Part shown: positions 1 to 5,635 of the stretch, piece by piece | Position numbering within the stretch: position 1 is the stretch's first letter | How the letters are laid out: every line of letters begins with the position of its first letter | Assembly (NCBI GenBank): GCA_034435955.1 | Contig: DAOTWA010000032.1 | Location: forward strand, 1 to 16,087 | Length of the DNA: 16,087 nucleotides | Reading direction: 5' to 3' | Origin: DAOTWA01 sp034435955 | GTDB lineage: Bacteria; Chloroflexota; Anaerolineae; Anaerolineales; Anaerolineaceae | The notes under the pieces: model-generated | The model's input: the letters and a program-made list of their open reading frames with translations, nothing else | Told to the model about the DNA's origin: nothing | The model's database searches: none | Position numbers and translations under genes: made by a program

Positions 1-103
1 TTATGTGATGGCCCTGGGGACAAGGGTATTGTTTTGCGGCCTCAATCCCGGATTGTATTCCGGATGCTACCCCCGCATTTTTGCTCCTTCGAAGATCAAA
101 TTC

Positions 104-112
104 TGCTACAAT
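104..112 (+). promoter_or_regulatory. Extended -10 promoter for the GNAT gene
   Basis: TGCTACAAT reads as an extended -10 element (TG, one base, then TACAAT at 107-112). No good -35 lies at 17 bp; TTGCTC at 81-86 is 20 bp away. Transcription would begin near 119 and give a leader of about 120 nt. The leader contains a possible 16-codon reading frame (ATG at 181, TGA at 229-231) whose last codons include the Shine-Dalgarno of the next gene. Confidence 0.45.
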
Positions 113-217
113 ATGAGTCCGGTATCATACATGTGGTAGACCGCGCGATTGCGTCGGCGGACGAGCAGTCAGCGGAGGAGATGGAATCAGATACCAGGCG
201 AGTGTCGAGCAAGGTTG

Positions 218-225
218 AAGGAGGT
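218..225 (+). promoter_or_regulatory. Perfect Shine-Dalgarno AAGGAGGT
   Basis: AAGGAGGT is fully complementary to the usual 16S anti-SD. It lies 12 nt before ATG 238, a little far but acceptable, and supports that start. It also abuts ATG 226, which is followed at once by TGA, so ribosomes could stall or re-initiate here. Confidence 0.6.
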
Positions 226-237
226 ATGTGAAGGACG

Positions 238-774
238 ATGAACGGTCACCGCGAAATCCTGTTTGCCAGTGGAGCGGTGTATGCGACGTTGCTGTCGGAG
301 GCGGACCTGGCCGATTTGCAGCACCTCCTGGAAAGCAGCTCGGATTACAATGATTTGCTCACCGGGCTGCCGGTGGACTCGGATGCCGCGCGTGAGCTGC
401 TGACGGTTGGTCCGCCGGGCAAGCCCCGCGAGGATAAATTCGTGTTCGGCATCTATCTGGGGGGAAACACGCTGATCGGAGTGCTCGACGCCATCCGCGA
501 TTACCCCTCGGAAGGGGTATGGTACGTGGGCCTGCTGCTGCTCGAGCCGCGCTATCGGCGGCAGGGCCAGGGGGAGAGCATCTACCGCGCGTTCGAGCGC
601 TGGGCCAGGCAGTCGGGAGCGCAGGAGATCAGATTGGGGGTGCTAGAGGCCAATGCTAAGGCGCTGCGCTTCTGGCAGCGCCTGGGTTTTACTGAGATTG
701 AACGCCGACCGCCGCGCCGTTACGGCCTGCGCGAGCACGTGGTCATCGAATTCAGCCGCAAACTCGAAGGATAG
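238..774 (+). CDS. GNAT-family N-acetyltransferase
   Basis: A 178-residue protein with the GNAT fold signature in its C-terminal half. The acetyl-CoA pyrophosphate loop is visible as RRQGQG at residues 107-112, after the beta-strand WYVGLLLLEP (95-104), and is followed by a long helix. Residues around 137-153 (LEANAKALRFWQRLGFTEI) match the end of GNAT domains, where the asparagine and FWxxLGF are typical. Family members move the acetyl group of acetyl-CoA to an amine of a small molecule, peptide N-terminus or lysine; nothing here identifies the acceptor. Start ATG 238 follows a perfect SD. The gene ends 5 bp from the convergent sirtuin gene, so the two are not co-transcribed. The family call is secure, the substrate unknown. 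Confidence 0.9.
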   Translation: MNGHREILFASGAVYATLLSEADLADLQHLLESSSDYNDLLTGLPVDSDAARELLTVGPPGKPREDKFVFGIYLGGNTLIGVLDAIRDYPSEGVWYVGLLLLEPRYRRQGQGESIYRAFERWARQSGAQEIRLGVLEANAKALRFWQRLGFTEIERRPPRRYGLREHVVIEFSRKLEG

Positions 775-779
775 GTGAG

Positions 780-1538
780 TCACGTATCAGGCCAGGCGGC
801 CCGAACCAGCGCGGGCAGCAGCTTTCCGGCCTGGCCGGCCAGGTAATACGTGGCATAGCCCGCCAGGGTGGTGAACTCGGTGTTGATCTCCACCACCTTC
901 GCCCCGTGGCGTAAGGCGACATAAGGCATGGAGGCGGCCGGCTCGACCAGGCCAGAAGTGCCGATCGAGAAGAACAGGTCGCAGGAACTGGAGGCTTCCA
1001 GGGCAGTCTGCAAGGCGGCCGGCGGCACCGGCTCGCCAAACCAGACTACGTCCGGGCGGATGTAGGCGCCGCAGCGCGGGCAGGTGGGTGGTATCTGGCT
1101 GGTCTCTTCCCAGGAAGCGATGGAGATGCCCTCCGCCGAGCAGCGGTAGCGGTGAAGGTTGCCGTACAGCTCGATCACCCGCCGGCTGCCGGCCCGCTGA
1201 TGAAAACCGTCGGTGTTTTGGGTAACCAGGGTAAACTCCTGTGCGTGGCGCTCGATCTCCACCAGCGCCAGATGGGCCGGGTTGGGTTTGGCCTGGTCGA
1301 CCATCGCGCGGCGGAATTCATTCCACTCCCAGACCAGCTTTGGATTGCGCTGAAAGCCCTCCGGCGTGGCCAGGTCATCCGGGCGGTACTGCATCCAACC
1401 ACCCTTTTTGTAGGAAGAAGCATAGGTAGGAATGCCGCTCTCGGCGGATATGCCGGCGCCGGTGAGCGCCACGATACGGTGTGCGGCGCGCAAGTCTTCA
1501 ATCAGCTCGTGGGGAAATTCTATCGGCTCATTGTCCAT
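780..1538 (-). CDS. Sir2-family protein (sirtuin, class III-like) with altered catalytic residues
   Basis: A 252-residue, single-domain sirtuin. The NAD-binding motifs are clear: TGAGISAESGIPT (26-38), TQNTDG (106-111), FGEPVP (168-173) and IGTSG with PAASMPYVALRHGAKVVEIN. Family members deacylate lysine using NAD+, with a histidine in the H-G-[NS] motif as general base. Here that site reads ELYGNLH, so the catalytic His is Tyr125 (codon TAC, read on the minus strand from 1166-1164). The motif GIPxFR is GIPTYA, so the conserved Arg is Ala40. The zinc site has only Cys133, Cys153 and Cys156; the fourth position is Glu136. The class III acyl-pocket YxxR is N73-xx-R76. Ordinary deacylation is therefore doubtful, and binding of NAD or ADP-ribose, or another chemistry, is possible. 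The gene lies 30 bp after the S41 protease gene on the same strand. It has no SD and a TATAAT box 6 nt before the ATG. Confidence 0.88.
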   Translation of the reverse strand: MDNEPIEFPHELIEDLRAAHRIVALTGAGISAESGIPTYASSYKKGGWMQYRPDDLATPEGFQRNPKLVWEWNEFRRAMVDQAKPNPAHLALVEIERHAQEFTLVTQNTDGFHQRAGSRRVIELYGNLHRYRCSAEGISIASWEETSQIPPTCPRCGAYIRPDVVWFGEPVPPAALQTALEASSSCDLFFSIGTSGLVEPAASMPYVALRHGAKVVEINTEFTTLAGYATYYLAGQAGKLLPALVRAAWPDT

Positions 1539-1544
1539 GGCTCT

Positions 1545-1550
1545 ATTATA
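1545..1550 (-). promoter_or_regulatory. TATAAT box placed for a leaderless sirtuin mRNA
   Basis: On the minus strand TATAAT ends 6 nt before the sirtuin ATG (1538-1536), so transcription would start at or within 1-2 nt of the start codon. The -35 position (near 1568-1574) reads about CAATGA and is weak. No Shine-Dalgarno lies between the S41 stop and this ATG, which fits a leaderless message. Confidence 0.45.
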
Positions 1551-1568
1551 TATTCAATCCACCAGGCG

Positions 1569-2747
1569 TCATTGGATCAGCACTTCCATGGCGGCATTCA
1601 GCCATGCGCCATCACTGTCGGCATCTGTGGGGATGGGAATATCGGGTTGCAAGCCGTGTCCATCGCGGATGGGCGGATCCAGACCAGGGATCCACCAGCG
1701 CGCGGCGGTAACGTGCAGACTGGAACCGTCCTTGAGATCGAAGACGAGCTGGATGGTATCCTTGCCGTGGGTGGGCTGACCGACCAGCAGAGCGCGGCGG
1801 TGAACCTGAAGCGCGCCAGCGACGATCTCGGCGGCGCTGGCGGTGTCTTTGTCGACCAGCACCACGATGGGCAGGTCGGCCAATGGGCCGGGCTTTTCGA
1901 CCTGGAACGTCTCGATCGGCTTGCCGCGGTACTGTTGCTGGATGATCGTTCCCTCGGTCAGGAAGAGCCGGGCGGTGTCCACGCCGGCCTCGACCAGACC
2001 GCCTCCGTTGCCACGCAGGTCGAGGATGAAGTGATCCGCGCCGCGCTTACGCAAATCGTCCACGGCGGACTGGATCTCCTGGGGGGTGGTGGCTGCCAAA
2101 ACGTTTACGTGAATGACGCCCACACGCGGCCCGGCGGCGGCTAGATTCCAGGTCGTGGAGGGCTGGGAGACTTCCGCGCGCGTGACGGTGAATTCCTGGG
2201 GGGAATGATCAGGGGTCTGGTCAACGGTCAGGCTGACCTGCTGGCCGACCGGCCCGCGGAGGGCGGCCTCCACGTCGGAAAGGTCCATGCCCGGATCAAT
2301 GGCGAGGCTGTCTACGTGGAGCAGGCGGCTGCCCTCGAGGATACCGGCACGGGCGGCGGGCGAATCCGGGTAAGGATAGAGCAACACATTGCCCTGAGCG
2401 TCGCGTTCGAGGCGCGCGCCGATGCCGCCGTAGCGGCCCTCGAGCTGGTCGTTCTGCAGCTCGGCCTGGGGCGGCTCAAGGAAGACGGTGTAAGGGTCGT
2501 TGTAGGCCTGGAGGAAACCGCGGATTAGGCCGTACTCCAGGGGCAGGCGAAGGGGGAGATCGTTCAGGCCGTTGTCCTGGATGAGGCGGATGACCTGCTC
2601 CAGGAGGGGGTAACGCAGTGACGGGCCGCCGATCCAGACGCGCGCCATGAAACCGGTGAAGAAAGCCAGCCCCAGGCTGCCCAGGACAAGGAGGAAGGGG
2701 AGGAAGTCGCGCTTGCGAGGAGGATTGGTATTCAAAGGGGCAGGCAC
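1569..2747 (-). CDS. S41-family C-terminal processing peptidase (CtpA-like), membrane-anchored
   Basis: A 392-residue protease of the CtpA/Prc family, which degrades or trims envelope proteins outside the cytoplasmic membrane. A basic N-terminus (RKR, 11-13) is followed by one membrane segment at about 15-34. Then come the family's DPYTVFLEP motif (84-92), a PDZ domain at about 100-180 (YGGIGARL and SPAARAGI are recognisable) and the S41 catalytic domain from about 205. The catalytic Ser is probably Ser304 in DTASAAE and the base Lys329 in THGKD; their 25-residue spacing matches plant CtpA. FILDLRGNGGG (240-250) is the typical strand-turn. The start is GTG 2747; no in-frame ATG lies between it and the upstream stop at 2789-2787, and the ribosome site is weak. 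The sirtuin gene follows 30 bp downstream. No promoter upstream is convincing. Confidence 0.93.
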   Translation of the reverse strand: MPAPLNTNPPRKRDFLPFLLVLGSLGLAFFTGFMARVWIGGPSLRYPLLEQVIRLIQDNGLNDLPLRLPLEYGLIRGFLQAYNDPYTVFLEPPQAELQNDQLEGRYGGIGARLERDAQGNVLLYPYPDSPAARAGILEGSRLLHVDSLAIDPGMDLSDVEAALRGPVGQQVSLTVDQTPDHSPQEFTVTRAEVSQPSTTWNLAAAGPRVGVIHVNVLAATTPQEIQSAVDDLRKRGADHFILDLRGNGGGLVEAGVDTARLFLTEGTIIQQQYRGKPIETFQVEKPGPLADLPIVVLVDKDTASAAEIVAGALQVHRRALLVGQPTHGKDTIQLVFDLKDGSSLHVTAARWWIPGLDPPIRDGHGLQPDIPIPTDADSDGAWLNAAMEVLIQ

Positions 2748-2924
2748 CTGTGAAAAGGCCAGATGGTCGGAAGGAACAAATTGATTCTAGCCGATTTTTG
2801 GGTAAAGGGGGCTGCCGGGTTTTTTCGATTTCCAGTGAGAAGCGCTGAAAGGAGGGTTGAATTCCTGGCGGCCAAGTGGGGGGACGCATTGCAAGGCACT
2901 GCAGTAACGGGTGGACAAATACGG

Positions 2925-2930
2925 TATAAT
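2925..2930 (+). promoter_or_regulatory. -10 box (TATAAT) for the glmS leader
   Basis: A perfect TATAAT in the 552-bp gap between the divergent S41 and glmS genes. The -35 at 17 bp (CAGTAA, 2902-2907) is poor. Transcription would begin near 2937, about 58 nt before the predicted ribozyme cleavage site, which is the expected arrangement for a glmS leader. Confidence 0.5.
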
Positions 2931-2994
2931 CATAAAAATCATCCTAAATCTTGCTGCACGGAGGTGGACGAGGAATCATCTTTCAGGGGAAGCC

Positions 2995-3222
2995 AGCGCA
3001 CGGCCTTGCATGGGGTGTTCACACCTGCAAGGTGACGAGGAAGAGGGTTCTCCACCGCGAGGTGGAGCTAATCCCGCTCAGCGGGAGAAAATCGAAGGAT
3101 CAGCGGAAGCCCTCCGGATGCGCCATCATCCGCCAGCTTTCCCTCCAAAAGCTAGAATAAGCGCAGCGGGGTAAATCTGCCGGGCAACCGGGAGGACAAA
3201 GCCGCGCGCAGTGGCCGGAAAC
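2995..3222 (+). ncRNA. glmS ribozyme (glucosamine-6-phosphate-activated self-cleaving riboswitch)
   Basis: This leader matches the glmS ribozyme in both order and pairing. The cleavage site would be A2995|G2996, followed by GCGCA. P1 is CCTTGCA (3004-3010) with TGCAAGG (3026-3032), capped by GGTG/CACC. The conserved GACGAGG is at 3034-3040. P2 is GAGGG (3043-3047) with CCCTC (3110-3114). The core pieces AATCGA (3090-3095) and TCAGCGGAAGCC (3100-3111) resemble the consensus ATCGA and TCGGCGGATGCC. P3 is CGGATG (3115-3120) with CATCCG (3127-3132). A P4-like stem is CTGC (3177-3180) with GCAG (3208-3211). Two extra hairpins sit between P2 and the core: CTCCACC-GCGA-GGTGGAG (3050-3067) and TCCCGC-TCA-GCGGGA (3072-3086). 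The element lies directly upstream of glmS on the same strand. In the known family, glucosamine-6-phosphate acts as cofactor for cleavage and the cut mRNA is degraded, giving product feedback. The 3' boundary is approximate. Confidence 0.85.
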
Positions 3223-3299
3223 CTGCACTGACGTCCAGGCGGACCTATTTCACCCCCAAGGCGGCGGGCGGGTTAACACAAGACCATTGGAGGAAAATC

Positions 3300-5141
3300 A
3301 TGTGTGGCATCGTTGGTTACATCGGTGAGCGTGACGCAACGCCCATCATCCTGAACGGTCTGAAGCGGTTGGAATATCGGGGCTACGACTCAGCCGGCAT
3401 CGCCGTGCTGGAGGACGGCCATATCGAGGTGCGCCGCGACGCAGGCAAGCTCGCGCACCTGTCGTCGTTGGTGCAGACCACCCCTCTGCACGGCAAGGTT
3501 GGCATCGGCCACACACGCTGGGCTACCCACGGAGAGCCCAACGCGCGCAACGCCCATCCCCACATGGGCAGCACCGGACAGGTAGTGGTGGTGCATAACG
3601 GCATCGTCGAAAATTTCCTCGAGCTGCGCGAGGAGTTGAGCAGCGAAGGGGTAGTCTTCAACTCGGATACAGACAGCGAGACTATCGTGCACCTGGTGGA
3701 ACGCTATCTGTCCACTGGCTGCAACCTGACCGAGGCGGTGCGGCGCGCGCTGCTGCACCTGAAGGGCGCGCATGCAGTGGTGGTGCTGTCCGCGCTGGAG
3801 CCGGACAAGATCGTGGCCGCGCGCATCGGCAACGCGGGAGGTGTGGTGATCGGGTTGGGAGATGGGGAAAGCTACGTGGCCTCCGACATCCCCGCTATCC
3901 TGGAACACACGCGTGACATGGTTTTTCTGGAATCACGCGAAATGGCGGTGGTCACCCGCGAGGGCGTGCTTGTGCAGACGCTGGATGGCGAGCCGGTCGT
4001 GCCGCACGTGCATCATGTTTCCTGGGATCCAATCGCGGCCGAAAAAGGCGAGTACCGCCACTTCATGCAGAAGGAGATACACGAGCAGGTCCGTTCGCTA
4101 ACCGACACGCTGGCGGGTCGGGTGGACTTCGACCAAGGGCGGGTGCGCCTGCCAGAGCTCAATCTGACTCCCGAAGTTGCAAAATCCATCCACAAGATCT
4201 TCATCATCGCCTGCGGTACGGCAGCGCACGCCGGCATGGTCGGCAAGACGTTGATCGAGCGCATCGCTCGCGTGCCGGTGGAGGTGGAGATCGGCTCGGA
4301 ATTCCGCTACAGTGATCCGATCATCCAGAAAGGAGATGTGGTTCTGGCCATCAGCCAGTCGGGGGAGACGGCCGACACGCTGGCGGCCATGGAGGAGGGC
4401 CGGCGCAAAGGCGCACTGCTGTGGTCGATCGTCAACGCCATTGGTTCGCAGGCCATGCGCCTGGCGGATGGATACATCTCCATGCAGGTCGGTCCGGAGA
4501 TCGGGGTGGCTTCGACCAAAGCGTTCACCGCGCCGCTGGTCGACCTGTACATGCTGGCCGTGCTGTTGGGCGACCTGCGCGGCGTGCTGAATGAGGATGC
4601 ACGGCGTCGGCTGGTAGGAGACCTGCGCCTGGTGCCTGACCTGGTCGGGCGGGCGCTTGACCGTGAGGCCGAGGTGATGCAAATCGCCCGCGAGCTCAAG
4701 TACGTGCGCAACGTGCTCTACCTGGGGCGCGGCATCAATATGCCGATCGCCTACGAAGGCGCGCTCAAGCTCAAGGAAATTTCCTACATCCACGCCGAAG
4801 GCTATCCGGCGGGGGAGATGAAACACGGGCCGATCGCTCTGGTGGACCGCGATATGCCGGTCGTGGCGTTGGCTCCGCGCGATCCTTGGTATGAGAAGAT
4901 GATCAGCCAGATCGAACAGGCCAAAGCGCGCGGCGGGAGTGTGGTGGCGGTGGCGAGCGAGGGCGACGAGCGCGCCGGCGAGGTGGCCGACTACGTGCTG
5001 TGGGTGCCGGAGACGCCCTGGCTGCTCAGCCCGGTGGTGACGGTCATCCCACTGCAACTGCTGGCGTATCATATCGCCGCCCTGCGGGGATTGGATGTGG
5101 ATCAGCCGCGCAATCTGGCCAAGAGCGTTACAGTGGAATGA
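3300..5141 (+). CDS. glmS: Glutamine--fructose-6-phosphate aminotransferase (isomerizing)
   Basis: GlmS converts fructose-6-phosphate and glutamine to glucosamine-6-phosphate and glutamate, the first step of UDP-GlcNAc synthesis in the cytoplasm. The 613 residues match the family length. Residues 1 to about 220 form the class II glutaminase domain; it begins MCGIVGYIG, so Cys2 is the N-terminal nucleophile after Met removal, and GIGHTRWATHG and HNGIVENF are visible. Two SIS sugar-isomerase domains follow (about 290-420 and 460-600), with the phosphate-binding SQSGETADT and STKAFTAP in the first. The C-terminus DQPRNLAKSVTVE is diagnostic. TGGAGG at 3288-3293 is a good SD 6 nt before the ATG. 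Control is probably by the ribozyme in the leader. A hairpin follows the stop, and the gene appears monocistronic. Confidence 0.98.
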   Translation: MCGIVGYIGERDATPIILNGLKRLEYRGYDSAGIAVLEDGHIEVRRDAGKLAHLSSLVQTTPLHGKVGIGHTRWATHGEPNARNAHPHMGSTGQVVVVHNGIVENFLELREELSSEGVVFNSDTDSETIVHLVERYLSTGCNLTEAVRRALLHLKGAHAVVVLSALEPDKIVAARIGNAGGVVIGLGDGESYVASDIPAILEHTRDMVFLESREMAVVTREGVLVQTLDGEPVVPHVHHVSWDPIAAEKGEYRHFMQKEIHEQVRSLTDTLAGRVDFDQGRVRLPELNLTPEVAKSIHKIFIIACGTAAHAGMVGKTLIERIARVPVEVEIGSEFRYSDPIIQKGDVVLAISQSGETADTLAAMEEGRRKGALLWSIVNAIGSQAMRLADGYISMQVGPEIGVASTKAFTAPLVDLYMLAVLLGDLRGVLNEDARRRLVGDLRLVPDLVGRALDREAEVMQIARELKYVRNVLYLGRGINMPIAYEGALKLKEISYIHAEGYPAGEMKHGPIALVDRDMPVVALAPRDPWYEKMISQIEQAKARGGSVVAVASEGDERAGEVADYVLWVPETPWLLSPVVTVIPLQLLAYHIAALRGLDVDQPRNLAKSVTVE

Positions 5142-5147
5142 AAGTCA

Positions 5148-5191
5148 GTCGTCGTTTGACGGTTGCCAGTCGTCAGAAACCAAACGACGAC
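5148..5191 (+). terminator. 11-bp perfect inverted repeat after glmS (possible terminator)
   Basis: GTCGTCGTTTG (5148-5158) pairs perfectly with CAAACGACGAC (5181-5191) around a 22-nt loop, 6 bp after the glmS stop. There is no T-run after the stem, so it is not a classical intrinsic terminator. It could protect the mRNA 3' end or help a factor-dependent stop. CAGTCGTC also occurs twice (5146-5153 and 5167-5174). Confidence 0.4.
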
Positions 5192-5236
5192 GGCGGGCGC
5201 GCAGGCAGGGGGATGCGCGGATCACACTTTTGAAAC

Positions 5237-5265
5237 CTGACATAGTAAGTCTTATTTATTATAAT
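5237..5265 (+). promoter_or_regulatory. Strong sigma70-type promoter for the zinc-finger gene cluster
   Basis: CTGACA (5237-5242, five of six bases of TTGACA) and TATAAT (5260-5265) are separated by exactly 17 bp. The start would be near 5272, giving a leader of about 100 nt in which I see no convincing regulatory structure. It is the best promoter in the window. It may drive the zinc-finger gene, the flavoprotein and possibly the ABC transporter genes downstream. Confidence 0.75.
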
Positions 5266-5373
5266 TGTCTTGGAAGGGTTTCATCCCCGACAGGCTGCAG
5301 GTGATTCCAGGTCTGAGCAGTCGACTGGGGCGTTTGGGCAGTTTCATCTTATTGGTGACAAAGGAGACAACCA

Positions 5374-5625
5374 ATGACTTGTACCCATTTGGACCAAATA
5401 CGCGAGGTTACCCCCAGTGCAGAAGGCTGCGAGGAGTGTCTGAAGAGCGGCGACAACTGGGTTCACCTGCGCATCTGCCTGATCTGCGGGCACGTAGGCT
5501 GCTGCGATAATTCTCCCAACAAACACGCAACCAAGCATTTCCACGCCACTGGCCACCCGATCATCCAATCCTTTGAGCCGGACGAGGACTGGCGCTGGTG
5601 CTACCTGGATAAAGAGTTTGTTTGA
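5374..5625 (+). CDS. UBP-type zinc finger protein
   Basis: An 83-residue protein made almost wholly of one ZnF-UBP domain. Candidate zinc ligands in the expected order are Cys3 and His5, Cys19-x2-Cys22, Cys35-x2-Cys38, Cys43, His51, His55 or His57, and His61. The core LRICLICGHVGCCDNS and the end HATGHPIIQSF-WCYLD follow the family pattern. In eukaryotes this domain, found in deubiquitinases and HDAC6, binds the free C-terminal Gly-Gly of ubiquitin. The role of stand-alone bacterial copies is unknown, and no ubiquitin-like gene is visible here. AAGGAG (5361-5366) sits 7 nt before the ATG, an ideal spacing. The flavoprotein gene starts 10 bp after the stop, so the pair is almost surely co-transcribed and a joint redox or zinc-related function is plausible. 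Confidence 0.93.
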   Translation: MTCTHLDQIREVTPSAEGCEECLKSGDNWVHLRICLICGHVGCCDNSPNKHATKHFHATGHPIIQSFEPDEDWRWCYLDKEFV

Positions 5626-5635
5626 GGGACAACCA

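Noticed and set aside
34..231. A 65-codon frame with a TTG start before the GNAT gene
   Set aside because: It begins upstream of the likely promoter (-10 at 107-112), has no SD and no recognisable sequence. Only its last 16 codons could lie in the mRNA.
1152..2144. A 330-codon open frame on the + strand opposite the sirtuin and S41 genes
   Set aside because: It lies antisense to two well-supported genes, has no recognisable domain, and its Gly/Asp/Val-rich composition is what the complement of GC-rich coding DNA gives.
4098..5072. A 324-codon minus-strand frame inside glmS
   Set aside because: It is antisense to a certain gene; its His/Arg/Gln-rich, domain-free composition is typical of a shadow frame.
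5573..5635. Upstream ATG extending the flavoprotein by 21 residues
   Set aside because: It would overlap the zinc-finger gene by 53 bp and lacks an SD, whereas GTG 5636 has GAGGGA at 6 nt and starts at the family's usual position.
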